Shown: positions 1 through 11,043 of the stretch, one piece after another
Numbering within the stretch: position 1 is the stretch's first letter
Layout of the letters: the number at the start of each line of letters is the position of its first letter
Assembly (NCBI RefSeq): GCF_036320965.1
Contig: NC_092269.1
Span: 28,316,843 to 28,380,842 of the forward strand
Length of the DNA: 64,000 nucleotides
Origin: Panulirus ornatus
Taxonomy: Eukaryota > Arthropoda > Malacostraca > Decapoda > Palinuridae
Direction: 5' to 3'
Notes under the pieces: model-generated
The model's input: the letters and a program-made list of their open reading frames with translations, nothing else
Told to the model about the DNA's origin: nothing
The model's database searches: none
Made by a program: the position numbers and the translations under genes

Positions 1-1612
1 CAAGGGCTAGTACAAGGATATCTTATTTTGATTACCTACTTAATAAACTTTGATTTGTAAAACAAGAAATTAATTCAGAGTATTCAGGACAGGCCCTCTG
101 TATTTTATAACCATTCAGATGAGAAATGAGTTTTAGACATTGATAGATAAGACATGTAAAAACACAGTAAAGCTCAAATACTATATTAGACTAAGATTAA
201 TCTTACGTAAATAAGTTAACAGTTATGCAAATATCCATTACTGTTTGTTAACTAAAAAGCTCATTAACTGACACCAAGTACAGGTCTAAGGGCTAACATA
301 CAGATAAGGCTTATATGAATAATAAGATTAACATAATAAGACAGACACACAATACAGATAGTCACTGATCTTACTCCCAGTTAGCGAAGAGCCCTGCAGC
401 CACTCTTTTAGTTGACCTTTCATAAAGACCAAAAATGTGGCCTGTGGCTCCTTCATTTAAACTGCTACAATAGGGATGGATAGGAACGATAGTGAGGAGT
501 AGGGAACCAGGATGAAGTAGAAGAATGGGAAGATAGAGGGAGAGGAGGTGGCATGTTGGTTCCCATGGTGTGAGGCTGGGAAGGCACCTTACCCAGATCA
601 AAACAGTGAGAGGTCACTGTGCTGTACCCATTGGTTTTGCACCCCACTGAGAGGAGAGAGAGAAAGAGAGTGAGAGCCTTAACATTTGTTTATTGTAAAA
701 CCTCAGTAGAGCTTTGGTTATGCTTGGGATTACATGAGAAATTCAGATGGCAGATGTAATGGTCTACCGGAGTGCTGGTTCTTATGGAACTCTGTTATTA
801 GCTCCATATTTAGTTATGGAAGATTCATTGATTCATGTATTTGTTTGTATTTAGTGTTGTTGATCTGTCATTGATTTCATTTAGTCATCTGACATTCCTG
901 CTTTTCTTTGTGCCCATACATACACATTGTATCTGTTCAACTGTAGATTCATCCTAACTCCTCCTTTACCAATGTACCCACACTTTATTTTGTCTGCTTA
1001 TAAGTTAGCAGATCATGTTCCTTTGTGATGCATATGAGAATTTGTCTCTCTTGTTTGCTCAGTGTAGACAGTTATGTGAGTTTGATAATTGAAATTATGG
1101 TATAGCTATTCAGTTTAGGGGGCTGTTCATTAATTTTGTTGCTAAAAAGAATTTAATGGCTTTTGATCAAATTTGCTATAAATGAAATAGTTTATTTCTT
1201 CATTGCGTTATCTTTGTCACCAGAGTGTCATTCCTGTTGTGGGATTCTTTTCCATGTTTTACCTGCATTTTTGCTTTTTGCCTTTTTATTTTAGATGTCT
1301 TTTGTTCTTTTGTTCCAAATCATCACTCTCAAGGACATTCATTGTTTTTCTTGAGGCGTCAGTGCTCTTGTATTAGGATACATTGTCATTGCTTGTTTTG
1401 ATGGTTCGTCTCCATACTGAAATTCATCGTAGGAACTGTTTAGGGCTGCTTGTTGTGATTTCAAAATATACACTTCATTACTTGAAATCATTGCTTGAAA
1501 GATTTTCATATGAATTATTAGATAGTTTAGTGAAATTATGTGGTTAACTCAAAAAGATTTTTTTTTCTTTTAGCTTTTTATACATGTCCATGCAACAGTA
1601 CTCTTAAAACTT
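1..1612. other. Non-coding, AT-rich sequence (intronic or upstream)
   Basis: I see no supported gene here. Open frames are short and unlike any family I recognise. There is a purine-rich GAGA stretch near 650-680. If the PRPF39 transcript begins upstream of the window, this stretch is intronic. Confidence 0.5.
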
Positions 1613-2400
1613 GTACAGAGGAGGGTGGATGTGTTGGAAATGAAATGTTTGAGGACAATATGTGGTGTGAGTTGGTTTGATCGAATACATAATGAAAGGG
1701 TAAGAGAGATGTGTGGAAATAAAAAGAGTGTGGTTGAGAGAGCAGAAGAGGGTGTATTGAAATGGTTTGGACATATGGAGAGAATGAATGAGGAAAGATT
1801 GACATAGAGGATATACGTGTCAGAGGTGGAAGGACCAAGGTGAAGCAGGAGACCAAATTGGAGGTGGAAGGATGGAGTGAAAAAGATTTTAAGCAATTGG
1901 TAGGGTGAGAAGTGTGCAAGGAATAGAGTGAATTGGAATGATGTATACTGGGGTTGACTTGCTGTCAGTGGACTGAACCAGGGCATTTGAAATGTCTGGG
2001 GTAAACCATGGGAAGGTCTGTGGGGCTTGGATGTAGATAGGGAGCTATAGTTTTAGTGCATTACTCATGACAGCTAGAGACTGAATGTGAATGAATGTGG
2101 CCTTTTTTGTCTGTTTTCTGGGCGCTACCTCGCTGTTTCCTATAGGACGGAGTAGTGCCAGGAATGGATGAAGGCAAGTAAGTATGAATATGTACATCCA
2201 TATATATGTATATGTCTGTGTATGTTTATGTATATGTATGTATATGTGTATATGTTGATATGTATATGTATGTATGTGTGCATGTATGGGTGTTTATGTA
2301 TATATACATGCTTATGAGTGGATGGGCCATTCTTTGTCTGTTTTCTGGCACTGCCTTGCTGATGCAGGAAACGGCGATCAAGTACAATAAATTAAAAAAA
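1613..2400 (+). mobile_element. 5'-truncated RTE-type LINE, 3' end fragment
   Basis: Homology to the window's main LINE starts abruptly near 1613 in the C-terminal domain (frame near 1625-1807 with the GVSWFDR and KWFGHME motifs). It then runs through the long 3' UTR: a GC-rich box near 2125, a TATG/TATA microsatellite at about 2195-2310, a second box near 2340, and an A-rich end near 2390-2400. The coding part contains stops, for example at 1805, and many CpG-to-TpG differences from the younger copies. It is a dead old insertion. I found no convincing target-site duplication. Confidence 0.85.
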
Positions 2401-3520
2401 ATTATATTGAAAATAACGTCTTCAAACTAATCATATGAGTTGGTTATCCATTCATGAACTTTTTGTACAGTGTAACATAAACATTCAGGGGGTAGGTGAG
2501 ACAGAAACCAGACACAGGCTTTCTGCCCATGAAGCAGCAGATATATGCCTCTCATACGTAAAGAATCCTTAGCTCTTTCACTGCAAATATCATATCTTTG
2601 TAATTAGTTTTTTATTTTTGATTGATATGCAATCAATTTTTATTTTTTTTAATTGCAAATAGCTTTTCTCTGTGGCACCCAAAAGAATTTTCTCCTCTGC
2701 TGCATTAACCACTGCATCCCATATGGCCTCTTAAATACCTGTCAAACTATCAGCGATGTAGATATATGTGAATGTAAACATAGAACAGGATATTCACTTA
2801 CACTTATGACCATGGGAACATTTTCCCTTTATTTTCACTGTGATGTGGGAAATTTATGTACAGAGGAAGAACTGATTTTATAGTATATTCTGTATTCTGA
2901 AGAAATTCCATCTATCTCTCTGTATCTCTGATGCCTGTTCCAAGTGGACTCCCTCAAAGGAGTGGCCATAGCAACAGTCACCATAACTAAAGAACTCCAG
3001 TGCCGCTGACACTTCTTAGTGCTTCGCCGTTAACAGGCCACTGGCAGAGGGAAACTCTAGTGCAGTGTTTGCAGATGCTCCTACTGTATGTTCCCAATGA
3101 CTATTTTTATCTAATGCTCCTACCTACTACTTCTACCTAAAGTTTTTACCAAATGCTCCTGCCAAAATGTTTTTACCTACTATTTCTGTCTACTGCTCCT
3201 ACCATTCTGCCAGAAGGCAGGGCTAATGCATAGTGCTCACTGCAGGAAGAACTAGAGTTTTGAAGAGTGAGCTGTGTTAGTTAAGTGTTGTCATGCGTTG
3301 CATATAGCAAGGAGAGATTGTATTTTTTGTGGACTGAATGCCAGTAGTCCACATGTTAGTGAGGCAGAAAGAAAAGACAGCTACCTGGGTCAGAGGAGTG
3401 CAACTTGATGGTCACTAAAGTGCTGGCTAACTAAGCAGATGTCGCTAACTCTCCCTATACCCAGGCGGGTAGTACTGATGATATATCTCCCTGATCATTG
3501 GCTGCCTACCAACTGCCAAC
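2401..3520. other. Intergenic/intronic sequence with a degenerate CTCCTACC-type repeat
   Basis: There is no gene I can support. Between about 3075 and 3215 a degenerate short motif (TGCTCCTACC, TTTTTACC, CTACT variants) recurs several times, which looks like a decayed tandem repeat. A CTTTCACTGCA motif lies near 2575-2586. Confidence 0.4.
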
Positions 3521-3522
3521 TA

Positions 3523-4512
3523 CAGTTACACCACCAATTTTCCAGCACTCTTGGTTCCAAAGCCTTGCCGGATTAACCATTTTACCAGACCATCGTGGTC
3601 ACGTAATAATAATTCATCAACACACCTCTAACCCACTGATTATACATCTCCCATGTGTCTACAGCATACCATGGACTGCTAGAAATTTAAATTAAACAAA
3701 TATTAATTGTTAATTAAATAAATAAATGAAATACACTATAAACCTAAGGTGCTTGTCTGCTACAAGTTTTGCAGATTTGTCCACATACTCGGCAGCTCCT
3801 TTGTGGATTGCAGACTTCTTTTCTTGGCACACTTTATTCATGGAAATTCCATGATGCTTCTTGAATCTTTGAAGCCATCCTTCACTATAGTTATGCTCAT
3901 GTTGTAATTTAAGTTCTTTATGGAACAACTTATCCTGGTTCATTATCATGCTACCTGACAAGTCCACTCCGTCATTGCAGTGCTATCGAAACCATTCCAT
4001 CATCACTTGATCATGCTCAGTGCTCTTACCATCTTTCATAGTTTTTCTAATTGTCATTTGCTTGTTGGAATCACTGTCTGCATATATTTTCAATATTTTC
4101 TCCCTTTGCTTCTTTATATCATAAACAGTTGATGAACCAATGCTGTAGATGCCACACAGCCTTATGCACCGAAACACCACGATCCATTTTTTTCAACAGT
4201 TCTCCTATATCTTTGATCGATATGGACTGGTGTTTACGTTTGACATCATGACTGACACTCTCATATGTCTTTGAAGCCATAACTAGGGTTAAAGTTAAGC
4301 AAAATAAGCTAAGAATCTCACAGAATTGCGGTACCACACCAATGAGTACAGTGTAAAGAATGTAAATAAGCGTGCCCTACACACAATGCCATCTGTGGCC
4401 ACCCAGTAAACTAGTCTGGTGGCTTCAGTAATTTCAAGTTCCCGTGTGTGATTTTATCTGGACTTAAGGATGTACCGAACCATCAGTTGCCAGAAATTCG
4501 GTGGTATACCTG
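3523..4512 (-). mobile_element. pogo/Tigger-like DNA transposon, internally deleted
   Basis: The ends are imperfect terminal inverted repeats. The left end begins CAGTTACACCACCAATTTTC and the right end, read inward on the minus strand, begins CAGGTATACCACCGAATTTC. About 19 of the first 25 bases match, and similarity continues to a shared GGTTC. Both ends are flanked by TA (3521-3522 and 4513-4514), the target duplication typical of the Tc1/mariner-pogo superfamily. The 990-bp interior holds a broken transposase N-terminus on the minus strand and lacks the catalytic DDE part, so this is a decayed non-autonomous copy. Confidence 0.75.
3735..4280 (-). pseudogene. Tigger/jerky-like transposase N-terminal remnant
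   Basis: On the minus strand a start at 4280 opens a protein with KRKHQSISIKDIGELLKKMD, the N-terminal Psq/CENP-B helix-turn-helix pattern. A frame change near 4160 leads into GSSTVYDIKKQREKI, and a second break leads into a CENP-B/Tc5-type region containing EGWLQRFKKHHGIS (about 3850-3880). Similarity stops near 3735 and no DDE domain follows. Intact relatives cut and paste DNA, and host-domesticated relatives bind DNA. The two frame breaks and missing catalytic domain argue that this copy makes no transposase. Confidence 0.75.
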
Positions 4513-4514
4513 TA

Positions 4515-5469
4515 CTACCTATCTCTGAAGAAATTATGATGAATATATTTTTTCTCAGAGAAGTTGGTGACTATTCCTCGAATTATGTTTTATTGATTTT
4601 ATATTTTATTCATGTCACCTTTTAGTTTTCATATGTTATTAATCAAAGAAGAGAAATTGTACAAGAGAGGAGATAGAGGAGATTCTTTATGCATTAGCTA
4701 GACAGTGCAAATGAGTTTTGCTAATACTGAAACATGTGGTTCATGATACTTATGATTTTGGTAATATTTTAGATAACTGATGGAAATTCATGAATGTATT
4801 TTCATTCACAAAATTTTGTAGTTAGATATTGTTTTAGAGAAATTTTATGTCAGAGAAGGCAACTTTTTGGTCATTTCAGGTTTGAAAAACTGTCAGAAAA
4901 ATGGTTATGTTGGCGTAATTTTTCAGGGAAAAAAACACACTTGAGAAATGCCTACAAGATTTAATTGCATACAGTGCATGATATTCACAAATTATGGTAT
5001 TATTCTACATGAGTAAGACAGATTTATTCCTGAGACACACATTTGACTTCTACAGCCATTTTGTGGAATTTTATTGTATATTGAAAAACTGTCAAGTTTT
5101 CTTCATTTTCTTGTTGATAATGTAAGTTTCTAATGTTAAACATTATTTTTGGTAAATTTTGATGCCGAATGGGGAAACTTTATTACCATTTAAAGCAGAT
5201 CTAATGCAAGAAAAGGTAGTCAAATGCAGACTTCATTTCATGGAAAAATGACACTTAGGGAATGACCATGAAATCTAAATGCACAGTGAAAGGGTTAAGG
5301 TATGATATGATGCTGCCTGCACAAAACATAGTTTCAATTTGGTAAGAGCTCATATTTTATCCATGGTATTTGCAAGTGTCCTAGAACCAATTTTAGTATG
5401 ATTTCTGGTTGATATTGTATTATGCTCATTAGTAGTATAATGAGAACCACAGTATGCTTTTACCTCTAG
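4515..5469. other. Intronic AT-rich sequence with two degenerate related blocks
   Basis: No gene is visible. Blocks at about 4871-4978 and 5080-5288 share TTGAAAAACTGTCA at the left. At the right they share a degenerate string ending in an ACAGTG-like motif, suggesting an old tandem or nested repeat. A CAGTGAAAGGGTTAA motif lies at about 5284-5298. Confidence 0.35.
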
Positions 5470-5585
5470 GATAACTTGGAAGCTGCACGCTCTGCATTTG
5501 ATGGATTCCTGCCTCTGTATCCATATTGTTTTGCCTATTGGAAGAAGCTAAGTGATATGGAGTTGAAACACAATGAAATAGAAAG
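5470..5585 (+). CDS. PRPF39: PRPF39 (Prp39) exon a
   Basis: A pyrimidine-rich acceptor (TTTTACCTCTAG) precedes base 5470 and GTAAG follows 5585. The 116-bp exon begins in phase 0 (GAT) and ends two bases into a codon. It encodes DNLEAARSAFDGFLPLYPYC followed by FAYWKKLSDMELKHNEIE. The pattern of AAR-A-D-FL-YPYC-YWKK-D-E is characteristic of the N-terminal HAT (half-a-TPR) repeats of Prp39. In yeast and metazoans this protein works in the nucleus with the U1 snRNP at 5' splice-site recognition. Earlier exons are not visible in 1-5469. The next coding exon is 15.7 kb downstream, with several LINEs between. The assignment rests on recognising the conserved HAT sequence, not on an alignment. Confidence 0.88.
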
Positions 5586-7720
5586 GTAAGAATCTGTTTC
5601 TGTATGGTAATGTTTGTACTACTAAATTTAGGTGGGTAAAGGGTGAAGGATGTTCATAATTATAGATTAAGACTCTTTAAGGCATTCTTGTTTTCCTCCT
5701 CGTGAGGTTTTGTTAGAATTTGAATAATTTTGTAACATTATGCAACAGGAACTGATGAATGCAGTGCAGTATGAAGAAACGGGAGAATAATTCATAAAGG
5801 ACAGGAAGATTTCTCTGTCAAAAAAATACATTGGTCAAAAATGTTCAGAATCCAAATACTTGTACAAATGAGGTTCCTATCTGAATAGCACACAAGTTTC
5901 CTGACTTTGAATTAGAGCTACTGTGTGCTTTTCACAGCTAATTCTGTTATTTCTTTGTTTTTTGCCCATGTTCTTTTCATGTAATGGCATTCTACAAGCA
6001 ACCAACCCCATCTTTTCATCTTCTTGTTAATCATCAAAATTTGTCTTAGTTTTTAGTTTACTTTTCATTTGTTAGAAACAGAGACGTGAGGAACTTTTGG
6101 TAGGTACAGTGACTAAATGCTTTATGTAGTTTATAATTACATCCCTCATAAGTTGGAATTGTGTAACATCACGAAGTGGGTAAGCAGTAGCTTGGTTAAA
6201 TTCAGAAGTCCTTAAATGCAGTTTCTACCTGTATACCTTTCTGAATGTCAATCATTTCCTTAAGTTCAAATTTTGAACACTACTCTCCAACATAATGATA
6301 ACTTTAACCCATCCACTGCGACTAGTACCTATGTGGTGTCCTTGAAGAATAAGGGTTCACTGTGGTTGGTATATTTGTGGTTTCTGCTTTTAAAACTCCC
6401 AGCTGGGAGCTTGGCTAGCATATATTGGTGATAGAAGACCTAACAGTCATCATTCCTTCTATTGCCATTTTTTGATCTTGGTATAGAGGTCAGTACAACA
6501 ACTGCAGGCTTTTGCCATGCCTCTCTGACCCCACTAATTATGTTGTTATTCTTTCATGACTTGGATCAGCGAAGCATGGTAGTAAGAGAAAGTGAATGAC
6601 CATTTAGTGAAAGTGATGGAGGTATTGTAACTTTGGTGGAGATGGTAAGGGTGGACGTGGTCCATGCACACCCTTGCCAATATTAAGTGTGCGAGTGGTT
6701 GGGATGGAGCATTTGGCTGCATATGGGGCTGGTAGGTTATGTTGTTTATACCAAAAGACTGTGTTTGATTTCTCAGATTCAGGATTAGAAAATGCTTGTT
6801 CAAAGATATTATCACTATCTCATGGAAACATTTCTTCCATTTCCACCTTGCCATAGATGGCTAACAGGACCAACAAAAATAAAAAAAATGAGGTGTATCT
6901 TTTCCTCTGTGTGATGATTCTTATGTTACCTGTAGAATGAAGTAAGAATGAATGACTGTTGGAAAATGGATGATGTATATGAGATAAAGATTTTTGGAAA
7001 GCTAGTGTATTGTTACCTCTTTCTTCAACTCATGGGAGTTATTCATTTTGTTGGCAACAAACAGCTTGCTTGAGGAGGTGATAAGTTGCAGAAAATCTGG
7101 CAAATTCTTCAACAAATATGCTCAAAATTTCAGACAAAGTTCATGCTTTTTAAAGATATATGAACAGATAAGAGTTTAGTGCTGTGAATAGGTCATCTGG
7201 TATGTGCTTTCCCCAAACGCAACACTATGTTCAAATTCATAGAGAAAATTTTAAGTATTTTTGTCATTACTTTTCACATGAATATTTATATATTATGTAA
7301 AAACATTAATCCTTATAAAACCATTACTATGCTTTCACAGGAAAACTTAATGGAAGCAAAATATCCTGCTGCTACATCGTGCATTGGTAGTGCAGAGAGA
7401 GCTTCAAAACCTTGAAAATATGCATATGTTGATGGCATAAGGATGGCCAAATTGAAATGAGTTCTACATTGTAACCATCAGAAGAGAAAATTCTATTCAT
7501 TTTTATTACTAAATATGCTTAATGATATTTTTGAAATTTTTGTAATTTCTACCACACGTGGGGGTAGGCCATAAACCAGCCTCAGTGAATGGGTTAACAT
7601 GCTGTGCACTGCCATATCCTCCATTTTCATTTGGAAACCTCACATGATAAGCAGCACAAACTTTACTTCCCAAAATCTGGGGATGTTGTATAGGTGCCAT
7701 AATTCTTCTGAAGAGCTTTT
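5586..7720. other. Intron sequence, no supported gene
   Basis: This is the start of the long intron after PRPF39 exon a. Short open frames at 6546-6854 and 7227-7415 show no family I recognise. Phrases such as TTAACCCATCCACTGC near 6303 and AGTGAATGGGTTAAC near 7584 may be ends of old repeats. Confidence 0.45.
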
Positions 7721-7721
7721 T

Positions 7722-10090
7722 CATACCAGGAGAGATTGAGTGTAGAATGGCAAAAGGTGAGAGCAAATGATGTGGGGGAGGAATGAGATGTTTTTAGGGA
7801 AGCAGTGATGGCTTGCACAAAAGATGCATATGGCATGAGAAAGATGGGAAGTGGGCAGATTAGAAAAGATAGTGAGTGGTGGAATGATGAAGTAAAATTG
7901 TTAGTGCAAGAAAAGAGAGAAGGGTTTGGATGATTTTTGCCAGGAAATAGTGCAAATGACTGGGAGGTGTAGAAAAGAAAAAGGTAGGGGGTCAAGAGAA
8001 AGGTGCAAGAGGTGAAAAAGAGGGCAGATGAGAGTTGGGGTGAGAGATTATCATTAAATTTTAAGGAGAATGAAAAGATATTTTGGAAGGAGGTAAATAA
8101 TGTGCGTAAGACAAGAGAACAAATAAGTATATCGGTGTAGGGGGCTAATGGGGAGATAATAACAAGTAGTGATGAAGTGAGAAGGAGATGGAGTGAATAT
8201 TTTGTTGAATGTGTTTGATGATAGATTGGCAGATATAGGGTGTTTTTGGTTGGGGTGGTGTGTGAAGTGAGAGAGTCAGGGAGAATGGTTTGGTAAACAG
8301 AGAAGAGGTAGTGAAAGCTTTGCAGAAGATGAAAGCTGGCTAGGCAGTGGGTTTGGATGGCATTACAGTGGAATTTATTATAAAAGTGGGTGACTTTGTT
8401 GTTGATTGGTTGGTAAGGATATTCATTGTATGTATGGATCATGGTGAAGTGCTTGAGGATTGGCGGAAAGCATGCATATTGCCATTGTACAAAGGCAAAA
8501 GGGATAAAGGTGAGTGTTCAAATTACAGAGGTATAAGTTTGTTGAGTATTCCTGGGAAATTAAATGTGAGGATATTGATTGAGAGGGTAAAAGCATGTAC
8601 AGAGCATCAGATTGGGGAAGAGCAGTGTGGTTTCAGAAGTGTTAGAGGATGTGTGGATCAAGTGTTTGCTTTGAAGAATATATGTGAGAAATACTTGAAA
8701 AAACAGATGGATTTGTATGTAACATCTATGGATCTGGAGAAGGCATATGATAGGGGTGATAGAGATGCTTTGAGGAAGGTTTTAAGAATATATGGTATGA
8801 GAGGTAAGTTGTTAGAAGCAGTGAAAAGTTTTTACCAAGGATTTAAGGCATGTGTACAAGTAGGAAGAGAGGAAAGTGATTGGTTCCCAGTGAATGTTGG
8901 TTTGCGGCAGGGGTGCGTGATGTCTCCATGGTTGTTTAATTTGTTTTTGGATGGGTTGGTTAGGGAGGTAAATACAAGAGTTTTGGAGAGAGGGACAAGT
9001 ATGCAGTCTGTTGTGGATGAGAGAGATTGTGAAGTCAGTCAGTCATTGTTTGCTGATGATGCAGTGCTGGTGGCTGATTTGGGTGAGAAACTGCAGAGGT
9101 TGGTGACTGAGTTTGGTAATGTGAGGGGAAGAAGAAAATTGAGAGTAAATAGGAATAAGAGTAAGGTTATTAGGTTCAGTAAGGTTGAGGGACACGTTAA
9201 TTGGGAGGTAATGTTGAATGGAGAAAAACTGAAGGAGGTGAAGTGTTTTAGATAACCTGGAGTAGATTTAGCTGTGGATGGAATCATGGAAGTGGAAGTG
9301 AGTCACAGGGTGGGGAAGGGGGTGAAGGTTCTGGGAGCGTTGAGGAATGTGTGGAAGGCAAGAACATTATCTGGGATAGCAAAATTGGGAATGTTTGAAG
9401 GAATAATGGTTCCAAGAGTGTATGGTTGCGAGGCATGGGCTATAGATAGGGTTGTGCAGAGGAGGGTGGATGTGTTGGAAATGAGATGTTTGAGGACAAT
9501 ATGTGGTGTGAGGTGGTTTGATCGAGTAAGTAATAAAAGAAGAGAGATGTGTGGTAATAAAAAGATGGTGGTTGAGAGAGCAGAAGAGGGTGTATTGAAG
9601 TTGTTTGGTCACATGGAGAGAATGAATGAGGAAAGATTGACAAAATAGATGTATGTGTCAGAGGTGGAGAGAACGAAGAGAAGTGGGAGACCAAATTGGA
9701 GGTGGAAGGATGGAATGAAAATGATTTTGAGTGATCAGAGCCTGAACATACAGGGGGGTGAAAGGTGTGCAAGGAATAGAGTGAATTGGAACCTTGTGGT
9801 ATACCTGGGTCAACGTGTTGTCAGTGGATTGAACCAGGGCATGTGAAGCGTGTGGGGTAAACCATGGATAGTTTTGTGGGGCCTGGATGTGGAAAGCGAG
9901 CTGTGGTTTCGATGCATTACACATGACAGCTAGAGACTGAGTGTGAACGAATGTGGCCTTTGTTGTATTTTCCTAGCATTACCTCGCACGCATGCGGGGA
10001 GAGGGGGGTACCATTTTATGTGTTGCGGGGTGGCAACAGGAATGGATGAAGGCAGCAAGTATGAATATGTACTTGAGTATGTATTGGAGG
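7722..10090 (+). mobile_element. RTE-type LINE, 5'-truncated, old copy
   Basis: LINE homology begins in the linker after the endonuclease domain (about 7724) and runs through the reverse transcriptase, the C-terminal domain and the first part of the long 3' UTR. It stops near 10090, where a Penelope-like fragment follows. The 7722-8346 part has several stops and indels. The longest frames are 8347-9255 and 9274-9648, separated by a stop near 9253. The copy carries the long 3' UTR form and appears older than the copies with short 3' UTRs. Confidence 0.88.
8347..9255 (+). pseudogene. LINE reverse transcriptase fragment (RTE-like)
   Basis: The 302-codon frame starts at an internal Met within the N-terminal RT region. 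It holds the RT core: a DLEKAYDRGDRD segment (motif A), GLRQGCVMSPWLFN near residue 187 (motif B) and LFADDAVLV near residue 235 (motif C, both aspartates kept). It ends at a TAA inside the conserved VKCFRYLGVDL segment (CFR then stop), so it lacks the C-terminal domain, which continues in the next frame at 9274. In the LINE family this enzyme copies the element RNA into DNA at a nicked target. This copy has no endonuclease and is a relic. Confidence 0.85.
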
Positions 10091-10943
10091 GGATCATAAT
10101 TTTGCGCGTGATCAAGTATATTCCTATGAGTCTACGGGGAAAATGAAGCACAGTAAGTTCCCAAGAGCACTTTCGTGTAATAATCACATCATCAGGGGAG
10201 ATACAAGAAAAAAATATAAGTCAGCTTGATATACAATGAAGAGATATAGCTAGGGCGCCATTTGGTAAAAGTGATTGTCCAAGACAAACAACGAATGTAT
10301 CATAAACTTATTATGTGGACAAGAAGGGGAATTGTTTAAGAATTTTATCAACAATGAAGCTATCCAATTTGTGTAGACCTTCACTAATATTAAGGTTACA
10401 ATTCTTTGTGTATTTAATGATAGAAGATTCAATGATATTTCTTGTGGTATTGGAGTTAGAGTTAAAACTGAGATGGCATTACTCCAGTTTTTAACGTGAC
10501 TAAACAAGGCATATGATTCTTGTCCTGTTCTTATACTGTACTTATGTTGCTTTAGTCTAACAGAAAGATCCTTACTAGTCTGCCCAGCATAAAACTTATC
10601 ACAATTTCTACATGGCATTTTGTTGATGCATCCAGGATAATTTTCTGATGAGTTCCTGATTAAGATATTCTTTATTGTATTTTTTGTTGCTGAAGGAAAA
10701 CATTTACATTAAAGGATTTCCGCAACATGGGAAGTAAAGTAAATTTATTATTAAAAGAGAGAACTAAAAGACTCTTGGTGTCAAAGGGAGATTTGGGTTC
10801 AACTCTATAAAATGAATTCTCTGCTAACTTAAAGGATTTATCAGTGAAAGATGTAGGGTACTTAGATCCAATAGAATATATCTTCTCAAACTCATCATCA
10901 GTATACTCTGGACTGCAAATACATAATGCCCGAAGGAACATAG
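10091..10943 (-). mobile_element. Penelope-like retroelement fragment (RT end plus GIY-YIG domain)
   Basis: On the minus strand, 10941-10672 encodes the end of a Penelope-type RT (MFLRALCICSPEYTDDEFEK, then a K-YP motif). A frame shift in an A-run near 10680 leads to a cysteine-bearing GIY-YIG nuclease domain: PCRNCDKFYAGQT followed by LSVRLKQHKYSIRTGQ, with the conserved Arg in SVRLKQH. The frame runs to a stop at 10250. The rest, to 10091, looks like untranslated tail and includes TGATCACGCGCAAAATTA. LINE tail sequence lies on both sides (to about 10090 and from 10965), so the fragment probably inserted into a LINE 3' end. It is 5'-truncated. Confidence 0.75.
10250..10941 (-). pseudogene. 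Penelope-like element RT/GIY-YIG polyprotein, C-terminal part, frameshifted
   Basis: Two frames, 10672-10941 and 10250-10618, are joined by a one-base shift near 10680 in an AACAAAAAATAC run. The reading continues through NTIKNILIRNSSENYPGC to the PCRNCDKFY motif, which is why I treat them as one broken gene. Penelope-like elements pair a telomerase-related RT with a GIY-YIG nuclease used for insertion. Most of the RT is missing here. A free-standing GIY-YIG protein is unlikely because the RT remnant precedes it directly. Confidence 0.75.
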
Positions 10944-10964
10944 GTTAAAATGATGATGATTTAA

Positions 10965-11043
10965 CTCTGTCATGGGTTGGGCCATTCTTTTGTCTGTTTC
11001 CTTGCGCTACCTCGCGACAAAGTATAATAAATAGATGAGATGA
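10965..11043 (+). repeat. LINE 3'-tail remnant right of the Penelope-like fragment
   Basis: The stretch contains GGGTTGGGCCATTCTTTTGT, CCTTGCGCTACCTCGC and GACAAAGTATAATAAA, the end of the LINE 3' UTR. It is shorter than other copies between CTCGC and GACAAAG. It is most simply the other side of the LINE tail interrupted by the Penelope-like fragment. Confidence 0.6.

Noticed and set aside
7663..8442. Minus-strand 259-codon open frame
   Set aside because: It is the antisense of the LINE linker and RT region, rich in Ser, Phe, Leu and His. The same antisense frames recur opposite every LINE copy.
10250..10618. A stand-alone GIY-YIG homing nuclease gene
   Set aside because: The RT remnant just upstream on the same strand and the PCRNC motif point to a broken Penelope-like element.
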